NCBI RefSeq assembly: GCF_000733755.1 | Contig: NZ_JPOF01000008.1 | Location: 248,001 to 312,000 of the forward strand | DNA length: 64,000 nucleotides | Reading direction: 5' to 3' | DNA from: Lachnoclostridium phytofermentans | GTDB lineage: Bacteria; Bacillota; Clostridia; Lachnospirales; Lachnospiraceae | Part shown: positions 35,014-44,130 of the stretch, piece after piece | Numbering within the stretch: position 1 is the first letter of the stretch | Layout: each line of letters opens with the position of its first letter | Translations under genes and position numbers: made by a program | Notes under the pieces: model-generated | What the model was told of the DNA's origin: nothing | Database searches by the model: none | Seen by the model: only the letters and a program-made list of their open reading frames with translations

Positions 35014-36549
35014 ATGGAGAAGGGGAAAGAACCTGTTTATGCAATTGAATGCAAAGGGATTACCAAAACCTTCGGAAGTGTTGTGGCAAATGATCACATC
35101 GACTTAAACGTAAAACAAGGTGAAATCTTAGCACTCTTAGGAGAGAATGGTTCCGGTAAAACAACATTAATGAATATGCTTTCTGGTATATATCATCCAG
35201 ATGAAGGTTCTATCTTTGTAAAAGGAGAAGAAGCGTTGATTAATTCTCCAACGGATGCTACTAGTTTTGGCATCGGTATGATACATCAACATTTTAAGTT
35301 AGTAGAAGTGTTTACTGCTGCCCAAAACATTGTGTTAGGAACAAAAGAAAAATTAGAGTCTCCAAAAGTAATGAAGGAGAAAATCGATGCAATCTGTAAT
35401 AAGTTTGGCTTAGAAGTTGATTCCGATAAGAAAGTCTATGATATGTCAGTTAGCGAAAAGCAGACCGTAGAAATCTTAAAGGTTTTATATAGAGGTGCTC
35501 GTATCCTGATCCTAGACGAGCCAACTGCAGTACTTACACCGCAAGAGACAGAGAAACTTTTTGCGATTCTTAGAAAGATGAAAGAGCAAGGAAATGCTGT
35601 AATTATTATCACACATAAATTAAATGAAGTTCTAGAGATTAGTGATCGTGTTACTATCTTAAGAAAAGGACAAAGTATAGAAACAGTGGTAACAGCAGAA
35701 TGTGATGTGAATTCCCTCACTGAGCTTATGGTTGGTAGAGCAGTTAGTCTTGAAATTGATCGTCCAGAAGTGGAGAAAAAGGAAGCAATATTAAAATGTG
35801 TGGACTTAACAATTGATTCCTCTGATGGGACAAGAGGTATTGAAGATGTAAGCTTTGAAATTCGTACTGGTGAAATTTTAGGTATTGCTGGTGTTGCTGG
35901 TAGCGGACAGAAGGAGCTTTGCGAAGGTATCGCTGGTTTATTAAAGGTAAAGCAAGGCGCAATTTTATATAACAAAGAAAACATCGTGGGTAAAACTCCG
36001 CTTGAGATTATTAGTCTTGGTATTAGTATGAGTTTTGTACCAGAAGATCGTCTTGGAATGGGCTTGGTAGCATCTATGGGTATGACAGATAACATGCTTC
36101 TTAAGAGCTATAAAAAGGGAAAGGGACCTTTTATCAGAAGAAAACCTGCGAAAAAGTTAGCTAGTGAGTTAATAAAGAAGTTATCGATTGTGACACCAGG
36201 AATTGAAACACCTGTGCGTTTGATGTCTGGTGGTAATGTTCAGAAAGTATTATTAGGGCGTGAAATAGAATCTTCTCCGAATGTATTAATCACTGCATAT
36301 CCAGTCCGCGGACTTGATATTAACTCTTCCTATATGATTTATAATTTACTGAATGAACAGAAGAAAAAGAATGTAGCAGTCATTTATGTTGGTGAAGACC
36401 TAGATGTTTTATTAGAGCTTTGTGATAATATTATGGTTCTTTGTCACGGTAAGATTACAGGAATTGTCAACGCAAAGAAGGCAACCAAAGAAGAACTTGG
36501 TATCTTGATGACTGGCGGTAGTACAAAGGGGGTAACGAAGGTTGAGTAA
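35014..36549 (+). CDS. BMP-type ABC importer ATPase, second system
   Basis: A two-domain ATPase of 511 aa. NBD1 has GENGSGKTT, SVSEKQTVEILKVL in the signature position and LILDEPTAVL. NBD2 has a degenerate Walker A (GVAGSGQKEL) with LMSGGNVQKVLLGREI and YPVRGLDINS. The NBD1 signature lacks the LSGG core, as in the first system (ISVGMQQ), so this is a family trait. GGAGG lies upstream of ATG 35014. The gene overlaps the next permease by 8 bp, implying coupled translation. Confidence 0.92.
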   Translation: MEKGKEPVYAIECKGITKTFGSVVANDHIDLNVKQGEILALLGENGSGKTTLMNMLSGIYHPDEGSIFVKGEEALINSPTDATSFGIGMIHQHFKLVEVFTAAQNIVLGTKEKLESPKVMKEKIDAICNKFGLEVDSDKKVYDMSVSEKQTVEILKVLYRGARILILDEPTAVLTPQETEKLFAILRKMKEQGNAVIIITHKLNEVLEISDRVTILRKGQSIETVVTAECDVNSLTELMVGRAVSLEIDRPEVEKKEAILKCVDLTIDSSDGTRGIEDVSFEIRTGEILGIAGVAGSGQKELCEGIAGLLKVKQGAILYNKENIVGKTPLEIISLGISMSFVPEDRLGMGLVASMGMTDNMLLKSYKKGKGPFIRRKPAKKLASELIKKLSIVTPGIETPVRLMSGGNVQKVLLGREIESSPNVLITAYPVRGLDINSSYMIYNLLNEQKKKNVAVIYVGEDLDVLLELCDNIMVLCHGKITGIVNAKKATKEELGILMTGGSTKGVTKVE

Positions 36550-37642
36550 TATTGCTACAAAAACAGGAAAAAATGAGCCGTTAATCCGAACAATAAAGCG
36601 AGCTGAGCTACCTAAAAATCGAGTTATTATGTTAAGGCTTGCAGCTCTTCTTTTAGCCTTAATTGCAGGTGCTATCTTTATCTTATGTATAGGAAATAAT
36701 CCATTTGCAGTATATACAACCATGGTGAAAGGTGCATTTCGTTCAAAGTTAGCATTTCAAGGGACAGTAAAATTAATGATACCTCTACTTATTACTTCTC
36801 TTGGTCTTACGTTAGCGTTTCGTATGAAATTCTGGAATATTGGTGCAGAAGGTCAGATTATCATGGGTGCAGTTTTTGCATCATATTTTGCAATATTCCA
36901 TGGAGATATGCCACATTGGTTGTTAATTACAGTCATGATGATTGCTGGTATGATTGGTGGCGGTTTGACAGGATTATTACCGGCATATTTTAAGGCTAAG
37001 TATAATACAAATGAGACCTTGTTTACTTTAATGCTAAATTATATCGCTCTTAACTTTGTTGTATTTCTAAGAGAAGGACCATGGGCGGATCCTACTTCTC
37101 CAGGTTATAAAAAATTTGCTTTATTCCCAGCTGAGGCAAGGTTAGATAAAGTATTTGGTATCCATGCAGGCTGGATTATCGCAATTATTGTGCTGATCGT
37201 TGTATTCATTTATACGAAGTTTACAAAGCAATGCTATGAGATTGATGTAGTGGGTGAAAGTAAAGCTACTGCAAGTTATGCGGGGATGAATGTGAAACGC
37301 ATTATCTTACGTACGATGTTTTTAAGTGGTGCAATCTGTGGTTTGGTCGGTATGATTGAGGTCAGTGGTAATGCTGGTACTATGACAGAAGGTATTACAA
37401 GAGGTGTTGGTTTTACTGCGATTATTGTAGCTTGGCTTGCTAACTTAAAACCTATGTCTATTTTTGTAATTGCCGCACTATTTAGTATCATGGAAAAGGG
37501 AAGTAGCGTTGTAGAATCTACGTTTGGAGTTTCAGAGGCTTGTGCTGATGTTCTTCAAGGAATTATTCTTTTCTTTGTTATTGGTTGTGAGTTCTTTATT
37601 CGTTATAAATTTGCAGTTAGAAAAAAAGGAGGTAAGGCATAA
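36542..37642 (+). CDS. BMP-type ABC importer permease 1, second system
   Basis: A membrane permease of 366 aa with about nine hydrophobic segments. Family motifs are LITSLGLTLAFRMKFWNIGAEGQIIMGA and ESKATASYAGMNVKRI. It starts with TTG 36542 inside the ATPase gene (8-bp overlap), preceded by AAGGGGG. Its stop overlaps the next gene's ATG by one base (TAATG). It lacks the long acidic C-terminal tail seen in permease 1 of the first system. Confidence 0.9.
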   Translation: MSNIATKTGKNEPLIRTIKRAELPKNRVIMLRLAALLLALIAGAIFILCIGNNPFAVYTTMVKGAFRSKLAFQGTVKLMIPLLITSLGLTLAFRMKFWNIGAEGQIIMGAVFASYFAIFHGDMPHWLLITVMMIAGMIGGGLTGLLPAYFKAKYNTNETLFTLMLNYIALNFVVFLREGPWADPTSPGYKKFALFPAEARLDKVFGIHAGWIIAIIVLIVVFIYTKFTKQCYEIDVVGESKATASYAGMNVKRIILRTMFLSGAICGLVGMIEVSGNAGTMTEGITRGVGFTAIIVAWLANLKPMSIFVIAALFSIMEKGSSVVESTFGVSEACADVLQGIILFFVIGCEFFIRYKFAVRKKGGKA

Positions 37643-38601
37643 TGGATTTTGGTATGATTATTGCTTTTATAGCAGCCTCCATAACCTCTGGTACTCCAAT
37701 CCTTTTTGGTACCTTGGGTGAAATTGTTACAGAGAAGGTTGGGCATTTAAATTTAGGTGTGGAAGGTATGATGGCAATCGGAGCTTTTGCTGGTTTTATG
37801 GCGGGGTATACGACAGATAGCTTTTTGATTGCGATTCTTGTGGCATTTGCTGCAGGAGCATTGGCTGCCCTTATCTATGGTATCTTAACGATTACCTTTA
37901 TGGCAAATCAGAATGTTACTGGTTTGACCTTAACGATTTTTGGCGTAGGCCTAGCAAACTTTTGTGGTCATTTCGCTAGAAAAACCTTAGAAGTGGAATC
38001 CTTAAAACTTCCAGAAAAAATAACTGATCAGATGAGAGCAATTAATATACCTGGTCTTAGTGATATTCCTGTGATTGGACCTTTGCTATTTTCTTATAAT
38101 CCATTTGTTTACCTTGGTATTATTACTGCGATTCTTCTAGCTTTTTATTTTAACCGTACCAAGCGTGGGCTTAATGTAAGAGCGATAGGTGAGAACCCTG
38201 CCGCTGCAGATGCCGCAGGTATTAAGGTAACGAAGTGGAAGTACATTAATGTATGTCTTGGTGGTGGAATTTGTGGTATTGGTGGTGCCTTCACCATTAT
38301 GATTATCAATAAAGGAGTATGGATTAGTGACTGTGTCAATGGTCTTGGTTGGATATCGGTAGCCCTTGTTATATTTGCTTCTTGGAATCCGAAAAAAGCA
38401 ATCTTTGGTTCCTTTATCTTTGGTGCTCTTCGTCAGTTAAAGTACTATGTTCCTAGTTCTATTGGAATTCCAGGGGCAATCTACGATATGCTTCCATACA
38501 TTATTACAACCATAGTTTTAATTATGGCGTCAGTTAGAAATTCGAAAAAGAATGCTCAACCAGCTTCCTGTGGTGTGAATTACTTCCGTGAGGAGCGTTA
38601 G
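37642..38601 (+). CDS. BMP-type ABC importer permease 2, second system
   Basis: The partner permease, 319 aa, with about eight hydrophobic segments. Typical sequences are LGEIVTEKVGHLNLGVEGMMAIGAFAG and GLNVRAIGENPAAADAAGIKV, the coupling loop. GGAGG precedes ATG 37642, which overlaps the previous stop by one base. It ends the operon; an intrinsic terminator follows at 38655. Confidence 0.92.
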   Translation: MDFGMIIAFIAASITSGTPILFGTLGEIVTEKVGHLNLGVEGMMAIGAFAGFMAGYTTDSFLIAILVAFAAGALAALIYGILTITFMANQNVTGLTLTIFGVGLANFCGHFARKTLEVESLKLPEKITDQMRAINIPGLSDIPVIGPLLFSYNPFVYLGIITAILLAFYFNRTKRGLNVRAIGENPAAADAAGIKVTKWKYINVCLGGGICGIGGAFTIMIINKGVWISDCVNGLGWISVALVIFASWNPKKAIFGSFIFGALRQLKYYVPSSIGIPGAIYDMLPYIITTIVLIMASVRNSKKNAQPASCGVNYFREER

Positions 38602-38654
38602 AATTTTACTTATTAATTGCAAAAACAATAAATAGGAAAATCTAGATAAGATTG

Positions 38655-38698
38655 AAAGTGTTAGTGAGAAGGATGGCCTTTTTACTAGCACTTTTTTT
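38655..38698 (+). terminator. Intrinsic terminator of the second BMP operon
   Basis: AGTGTTAGT (38657-38665) pairs with ACTAGCACT (38684-38692), with one G-U, followed by T7. The dispersed repeat copy B starts directly after it. Confidence 0.8.
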
Positions 38699-38743
38699 AT
38701 TCATGACAAGGAAAAGTATACGAAGCGTGCTTTTTCTTGTTTA
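38699..38743 (+). repeat. Dispersed terminator-associated hairpin repeat, copy B
   Basis: ATTCATGACAAGGAAAAG and TGCTTTTTCTTGTTTA frame a 12-bp stem with wobbles (AAGGAAAAGTAT with GTGCTTTTTCTT) and the loop ACGAAGC. It matches copy C at 55778 in sequence and fold. It begins at the end of the terminator T-tract. Confidence 0.75.
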
Positions 38744-39140
38744 TAGTATATTACTTAGCATATTCCTTAAGACTAAAATACTATAGGGAATGTGCACTCA
38801 CCCTGGGGATTTAGCAAGGTATAGTATCTACGCCTTGACAAAGTGACTCTTACTACTAGTGAATGCAAAGTAAGAAATAGCGGGATGAAAGCTTTGCTTA
38901 GGGTACCTATCATAATTAGAACGGAATTTAGTACATTTACTAAAATAGTTTTGTTTTCGAAATATATTTATTGAAATAATGTAGGTTTTGATTTTTATAA
39001 GTGTTTATTAGACATAAATTATAAAATAGTAAAAAATGCATGGAAATATTTATAAGTATATGCTAAAATATAACTATGTTTTCGAAAATTTACGAATTAT
39101 AAAACGATAATTTCGAACAAAAACATAGGAGGTATGTCAT
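38744..39140. other. Gene-free region and 5' leader of the second chemoreceptor
   Basis: About 400 AT-rich bases without an ORF. A -10-like TAAAAT (39064-39069) lacks a clear -35. A stem CTATGTTT (39074-39081) with AAACATAG (39121-39128) overlaps the first bases of the Shine-Dalgarno AGGAGG (39127-39132) and may lower translation. Confidence 0.4.
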
Positions 39141-41210
39141 ATGGGGAAGAAAAGAAGTGGTAATGATGTACGAAAGAAAAAAAGTCAGGGATTGGGGTTT
39201 CGAAGCATTCGCACAAAACTCATTTTATGCGTACTGCTTCCCGTGTGTTTTATTGTTATCTTAGGATTTATTTCTTATCGAAGAGCTGCGTCAGGATTTA
39301 TTAGTAACTATAAAACCTCAGTCGGACAATCACTTACGATGACAAGTGACTATTTATCCTTCATCTTTGATAGTACCAGGGGAGATTACAATTCCTTGGT
39401 AGCAGAGCCAAATCTGATAGCTTATGCGAACGGGGTTTATGACAGTTTAGAAGTGCAAAAACAAGCGATTATTTTTAAGAACCGGGAGGAGTTTAATAAG
39501 ACCTTACTTCATGCTGCCTTTATAGGAAATATACATATCCTAACGGATCGTGGGAATAGTATAACAACAGCAAAACCAACGCAAACAGATCTTTATACGT
39601 TATTTAGTGAGACAGAACAAGGACAGCTTGCCAAAGCAACGCCTACGAAGTATTTTTGGTTTGGTCAGAGTCCTAAGCTCGATGAGATATTAGGGACGAA
39701 TGAGAAGGATTATGCAGTTCGAATGGTGCGCAAGTTTCCAGAAGCAAAAGCATATATTATGATTGATTTAAAAAAGGATGCAGTTCTTAATATTTTGAAT
39801 AAGCTTGATATGGGAGAGGACAGTATTCTTTCTCTGATATTACAAGATGGTTCTGAAGTTACTACCGGTGGAGAAACTGGTTTTTCTTTTCAATCCCAGA
39901 ACTTTTATGAGGAAGCAGCTATGACAGCAGAAGGCTTCACTGTGAAAGAGGTTTCCTATCAAGGAGAGTCCTATCTGTTTATCTATGACGATATAGGAAC
40001 CACCAATACCTCATTATGCTCTATGGTACCTATGAAAAATGTGATGAAACAGGCAAATGATATTAAATTACTTACGGTTGTAATCGTAATTGCTGCAAGT
40101 TTAATTGCGGGATTTACGGGATTATGGATTACCAATCGTATGGGAAGCACGATTAAGCAGGTACTTATCCAAATAGAAAAAGCAACCAATGGGGATATGA
40201 CGGTAACATTTCCATCAAAGCGGAAGGATGAGTTAGGGATATTGTGTCACAAGCTAACGCAAATGATAAATCATACGAATAAGTTAATACTTAAAATAAA
40301 GGACACTGCGAGTGAAATGACAAGTGTTGCGAGTAAGGTGTCCGAAGCATCCAGTAATTTTGTTGTGTCCTCCCAAGGGATTAAGACAGCAACGATGGAA
40401 ATTGAAACGGGGATTGCCTCCCAAGCAAGTGACTCTATAAAAAGTACAAAGCAGATGGACGATTTATCTGCTAAAATTGCGCTTGTTCATAAGAATGCAG
40501 CTACCATCAATGATATTGCACATAAAACGAATACTTCTGTGAAGCAAGGAACAGAACATCTGTCACTAATACATAAAAAAACACAGGCAACAACACAAAT
40601 TACTGAGGAATTTATTAAGAAAGTTCAAGCTCTTGAAATGAAGTCAAAATCGATTAGTGAAATTGTTAATGTTATAAATGAAATTTCGGAACAAACCAAT
40701 CTACTCTCCTTTAACGCTTCGATTGAAGTTGCGCGCGCTGGTGAAGCCGGCAGAGGGTTCCGTGTTGTAGCGGAGGAGATACGAAAGTTGGCGGAGCAAA
40801 CCTTAAGTTCTGCAAAGAAAATAGATAGGATTATCCTTGATATGATAAAAGAAACGAAGCTGACTGCAGAAGTTGCAAATCAGGCAGAAATCTTTGTAAA
40901 AGAACAGGAGGGTATCGTTATGGAAACAGAAGGAGCATTTAGCGTAATGGATGAGCAGGTGGGGATTCTTGGTAATGAACTAAGCTCCATCTTAATGAAC
41001 CTTCATGCGATGGAAGAAATGAGATTAACAACCTTGGATTCCATCCGCGATATCACTGCAGTTTCCGAACAAACAGCAGCGGCCTCCTCTGCATTAAGTA
41101 ATAATGCAAGCCATCAGTTCCTTGTAGTTTCAAACCTAAATGATATGGCAGGCAAATTAACAGGGTATGCAGAAGAACTTAAGGATTCTGTTTCGGTATT
41201 TCATACATAA
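39141..41210 (+). CDS. Methyl-accepting chemotaxis protein
   Basis: A membrane chemoreceptor of 689 aa. TM1 ([19 protein letters not shown], about 29-47) precedes an extracytoplasmic sensor domain of about 270 residues. TM2 is [20 protein letters not shown], followed by HAMP ([14 protein letters not shown]-like region) and the methyl-accepting signalling domain with a near-consensus tip, [40 protein letters not shown]. Many receptors have LALNAAIEAARA at that place. AGGAGG lies 8 bases before the ATG. It is monocistronic and its ligand is unknown. Confidence 0.92.
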   Translation: MGKKRSGNDVRKKKSQGLGFRSIRTKLILCVLLPVCFIVILGFISYRRAASGFISNYKTSVGQSLTMTSDYLSFIFDSTRGDYNSLVAEPNLIAYANGVYDSLEVQKQAIIFKNREEFNKTLLHAAFIGNIHILTDRGNSITTAKPTQTDLYTLFSETEQGQLAKATPTKYFWFGQSPKLDEILGTNEKDYAVRMVRKFPEAKAYIMIDLKKDAVLNILNKLDMGEDSILSLILQDGSEVTTGGETGFSFQSQNFYEEAAMTAEGFTVKEVSYQGESYLFIYDDIGTTNTSLCSMVPMKNVMKQANDIKLLTVVIVIAASLIAGFTGLWITNRMGSTIKQVLIQIEKATNGDMTVTFPSKRKDELGILCHKLTQMINHTNKLILKIKDTASEMTSVASKVSEASSNFVVSSQGIKTATMEIETGIASQASDSIKSTKQMDDLSAKIALVHKNAATINDIAHKTNTSVKQGTEHLSLIHKKTQATTQITEEFIKKVQALEMKSKSISEIVNVINEISEQTNLLSFNASIEVARAGEAGRGFRVVAEEIRKLAEQTLSSAKKIDRIILDMIKETKLTAEVANQAEIFVKEQEGIVMETEGAFSVMDEQVGILGNELSSILMNLHAMEEMRLTTLDSIRDITAVSEQTAAASSALSNNASHQFLVVSNLNDMAGKLTGYAEELKDSVSVFHT

Positions 41211-41316
41211 TATTAAAGTTTCATCTTACAAACGATACATTAGATAGAACCTCGTTAATAAGGAATATAAACTAGCAGTTCATAGAAATCTTTGCCTTAT
41301 TAAAGTAAATAGGTAA

Positions 41317-41377
41317 TCTTAACCGAATGACAAGAACCTCGATTCTTAGGAACGAGGTTCTTGTCATTCGGTTAAGA
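41317..41377. repeat. Perfect 25-bp inverted repeat with 11-nt loop
   Basis: Bases 41317-41341 are the exact reverse complement of 41353-41377; within the loop TTC and GAA can pair as well. There is no T-tract on either side, so it is not an ordinary terminator. It lies between a chemoreceptor gene and an MBL-fold hydrolase gene, 125 bp before the latter's start. Confidence 0.9.
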
Positions 41378-41502
41378 AAGAAATCTATTAGTGTGCTTTT
41401 TATATACATCAGGGAAGGATTGAAATACGTTACTAGATCAGATAAGATAAAAGGAAAGTATAGTATAGTGAAACGAAACAATACCATAGGAGGGAGAGAA
41501 AC

Positions 41503-42264
41503 ATGGATTCTTGGTTTCAGACAGAACAGATAGATGAAAATACGTTTGTAATCAGTGAAGAGAAACATTGGGAACAAACGCATTGTTACTTGTTATTAGG
41601 TAGTAAAAAAGCTCTCTTAATAGATACGGGACTAGGTGTTGCAAACATAAAGAAAGTTGCTGAACTAATAACTGATTTACCGATTGAAGTCGTAACAACT
41701 CATATCCATTGGGATCATATTGGTGGACATAAGTACTTTGATTTTATCTATGTGCATGAAGCGGAAGTTGAATGGTTAGCACAGTTTCCTGTTCCGCGAT
41801 CAGTTGTTGTGTCAAATTTACTTAAATATCCTTGTGAGTTCCCTGCTGATTTTAGAGCGGAGGATTATAACATATATCATGGAAAACCAAGTGTTATATT
41901 AGTAGATGATTCTAAGATTGATATCGGTAATAGAAGTATAAGAGTAGTACATACACCTGGTCATTCTCCCGGCCATATTTGTCTTTATGAGGAAGAACGT
42001 CAGTATTTATATACGGGTGATTTGGTTTATGAGGGGTGTTTGTACGCTTTTTATCCAACCACAGACCCTGTATTGTTTATGAAATCTATTAAAAAGGTAA
42101 AACAATTACCGGTCCAGAGGCTACTGCCTGCTCATCACTCCTTACAAATACCGGTTACATTACTTGAGGAAATAGACAACGGCTTTGAGCAAATCATGTC
42201 AGCGGGAAAATTAGCTCAAGGAAATGGAATATTTGATTTCCAGTATTTTAAGATTCATATTTGA
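41503..42264 (+). CDS. MBL-fold metallo-hydrolase
   Basis: A soluble 253-aa metallo-beta-lactamase-fold hydrolase. The metal motif HxHxDH is HIHWDHIGGHKY; further ligands are His in VVHTPGHSPGHICLY, Asp in YTGDLVYEG and His in LLPAHHSLQIP. The first motif has Trp between the second His and Asp, which is common in glyoxalase II-like and quorum-quenching relatives. The substrate is unknown. ATG 41503 has GGAGGGAGAG upstream. It follows the 25-bp inverted repeat and appears to be transcribed alone. Confidence 0.88.
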   Translation: MDSWFQTEQIDENTFVISEEKHWEQTHCYLLLGSKKALLIDTGLGVANIKKVAELITDLPIEVVTTHIHWDHIGGHKYFDFIYVHEAEVEWLAQFPVPRSVVVSNLLKYPCEFPADFRAEDYNIYHGKPSVILVDDSKIDIGNRSIRVVHTPGHSPGHICLYEEERQYLYTGDLVYEGCLYAFYPTTDPVLFMKSIKKVKQLPVQRLLPAHHSLQIPVTLLEEIDNGFEQIMSAGKLAQGNGIFDFQYFKIHI

Positions 42265-42309
42265 ATCATTAAACATCGAAAAACAAGTGTAAAATAGTAA
42301 TTTTAGATT

Positions 42310-42413
42310 CATATGTAAAAAGTGAACTAAGAATAAAAAGTAAAAAGTGAATTAAAATCCATATGTAAAAGTGGACTAAGAATATATAATGTAAAAAGTG
42401 AACTAAGAATAAA
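42310..42413 (+). repeat. Imperfect 24-25-bp tandem repeat
   Basis: Four units of the type ATGTAAAAAGTGAACTAAGA start near 42313, 42340, 42363 and 42389; the second and third are degenerate and two are preceded by CATATG or CCATATG. It lies in the 338-bp gap between two genes and directly precedes a promoter. Confidence 0.65.
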
Positions 42414-42442
42414 TTGACAGAAAAGAGAAAATAAGATAAGAT
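42414..42442 (+). promoter_or_regulatory. Promoter of the HAD hydrolase gene
   Basis: TTGACA (42414-42419) and TAAGAT (42437-42442), 17-bp spacer. The leader to ATG 42603 would be about 155 nt; no known regulatory RNA was recognised in it. Confidence 0.6.
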
Positions 42443-42602
42443 GAAAGCGTTTTATGTAGCTTAGAGGTTCTCTTATACTTTACGTACGTATATTCTGTAA
42501 GGTATGTTTGCTGAATGGACTTCGTGTTAAGGATAAGAACTCTTAGATAGATATAGTTTGTCTTTGAGTTAAATAGGATAGAAAGGTTACTTTAAGATTA
42601 AT

Positions 42603-43430
42603 ATGGACATAAAAATTTTAGCACTCGATTTGGACGGGACATTAACAAATAGTGAGAAAAAGATTTCTTCACATACAAAAGAAACCTTACAAAGAGCGAT
42701 GGAAGACGGAGTGACAGTGGTACTTGCTTCTGGAAGACCTTTGGTGGGGATTAAACCATTGGCAAAAGAACTGGAACTTTCGAAATATAGCGGGTATATT
42801 CTTGCTTACAACGGTGGTCAAATTATTGATTGTCATACAGGGGGAGAAGTATATCAAAAAGTACTTAATCCCGAAAGGATAGCATCGATCTATGAGGTGG
42901 CAAGAAAATTTGATGTGGCTATGCTTACTTATGATGGAGAGGACATTATAACAGAAGACGACACTGATCCCTATGTTTTAAGGGAATGTTTTATAAACAA
43001 GGTAAAGGTACGTAAAATAGAAGATATCGTTAGTCATGTTACTTATCCAGTACCAAAATGTCTTGTGGTCGGAGAACATGAAAAACTCCTTCCTGTGAGA
43101 GATTATTTAAAAGAAAAATATGGGGATGAACTAAGCATCTATTTCTCTGAGCCGTTCTTCCTTGAAATTATGCCTTTAGGAGTTGAAAAATCCGCATCCC
43201 TTGAATTATTATTAAACCGCCTACAGTTAAGCAGAGAAGAATTAATGGCATGCGGAGATGGGCTTAATGATATAACAATGCTACAATATGCTGGTCTTGG
43301 AGTGGCTATGGGGAATGCATGCAAAGAAGCAAAGGAAGTAGCTGACTATATAACTGTAACCAATAATGAGGATGGCGTAGCAAAAGCGGTAAATCGATTT
43401 ATTTTAAGTAAGGAAAAGATGGTTGGTTAA
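42603..43430 (+). CDS. HAD-superfamily phosphatase, Cof type
   Basis: A soluble 275-aa phosphatase of the Cof/YidA subfamily. Motif I is ALDLDGTLTNSEKKIS with the nucleophile Asp at about residue 8, motif II the Ser in LASGRPL, motif III Lys in GVEKSASLELLL and motif IV GDGLNDITML. The C2-type cap lies between motifs II and III. Such enzymes dephosphorylate sugar phosphates or FMN; the substrate cannot be told. AGAAAGGTTAC gives a weak ribosome-binding site. Its stop overlaps a small candidate ORF on the other strand. Confidence 0.92.
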   Translation: MDIKILALDLDGTLTNSEKKISSHTKETLQRAMEDGVTVVLASGRPLVGIKPLAKELELSKYSGYILAYNGGQIIDCHTGGEVYQKVLNPERIASIYEVARKFDVAMLTYDGEDIITEDDTDPYVLRECFINKVKVRKIEDIVSHVTYPVPKCLVVGEHEKLLPVRDYLKEKYGDELSIYFSEPFFLEIMPLGVEKSASLELLLNRLQLSREELMACGDGLNDITMLQYAGLGVAMGNACKEAKEVADYITVTNNEDGVAKAVNRFILSKEKMVG

Positions 43431-43558
43431 TCTATAATCTCTACGATATCAGATTGGAAGGGAAATTCATTCGCTGAGTTATTTATAAAATCAATCTGAT
43501 ATCCAGTGCCATCTTTAAATATAAAACCATTGGAAAGGTTAATTCTAATATAGCACAT
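43427..43558 (-). CDS. Candidate small protein (43 aa), or gene remnant
   Basis: The minus strand reads ATG at 43558 through 43 codons to TAA at 43427, giving a protein-like sequence (NGFIFKDGTGYQIDF, EFPFQSDIVEIID). It overlaps the stop codon of the HAD gene. There is no strong Shine-Dalgarno (AAGGC is too far upstream). A 12-bp inverted repeat (GATATCAGATTG 43446-43457 with 43491-43502) lies inside, which could instead mean a convergent terminator. I do not recognise the family. Confidence 0.25.
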   Translation of the reverse strand: MCYIRINLSNGFIFKDGTGYQIDFINNSANEFPFQSDIVEIID

Positions 43559-43656
43559 GTTACGAGATAGAAAGCCTTATTCTCGTAATAGGTGTCAATA
43601 AAACGAACAGAAGGGATATTGTTGCTTGTAGTTGCAAGGGCAATAGCAATTATGTA

Positions 43657-43689
43657 CGATTGTGATTTTATTTCACAGTCGTTTTTTTT
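43657..43689 (+). terminator. Intrinsic terminator downstream of the HAD gene
   Basis: CGATTGTGA (43657-43665) pairs with TCACAGTCG (43673-43681), with one G-U, followed by T8. It is about 225 bp after the HAD stop. Confidence 0.8.
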
Positions 43690-43964
43690 GCCATTGCGCG
43701 GTGAACTATAGATTTTGTATTATACGTACAAATAGTGAGTCGCTTTGTATGACCTCGAATTGCAAATTAGTGTTAAACATCATTTAAATATTCATAAAAA
43801 GTTCATGTAAATATCTGGATCCGGATTTTACTGGACTTGGTTTTTCTCTAAGGTGTTTGAGTAGGTAGCAAGTCTGACAGTGATATTATAATATTTTAAA
43901 CTTAGGTATTTATAAAGTTTGATTATATATAGAATAGCATGTGGGTAGAAAAGAAGTTTAGATA

Positions 43965-44011
43965 AGGATAAGCGATGGAAAAGATGTAATATATTTTCCA
44001 TTGCTTATCCT
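43965..44011 (-). terminator. Hairpin downstream of the NitT-type ABC genes
   Basis: An 18-bp stem with one wobble joins 43965-43982 to 43994-44011. On the minus strand it lies 120 bp after the permease stop and is followed by a weakly T-rich stretch. Confidence 0.6.
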
Positions 44012-44130
44012 ATTGAGTTTAAATCATATTTATATTGCGATTTTAGGGATGAAGCATTAATAAATAAATAAAATTAATACAGTTCAAGGCTGAATCTTCC
44101 ATTAACTTGTGGCTTAAAGGTATCAGTATC

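Larger units (their letters stand above)
43559..44130. other. Gene-free region with two terminator hairpins
   Basis: About 570 bp between the HAD gene and the convergent ABC genes. It contains the terminators at 43657-43689 (+) and 43965-44011 (listed separately). No ORF was recognised. Confidence 0.5.

Noticed and set aside
35436-36095. 219-aa minus-strand open frame
   Set aside because: It lies wholly inside the ABC ATPase gene on the other strand and has no start signal.
41327-41533. 68-aa open frame starting in the inverted repeat
   Set aside because: The start lies in the palindrome, there is no ribosome-binding site, and it overlaps the MBL-fold gene start in another frame.
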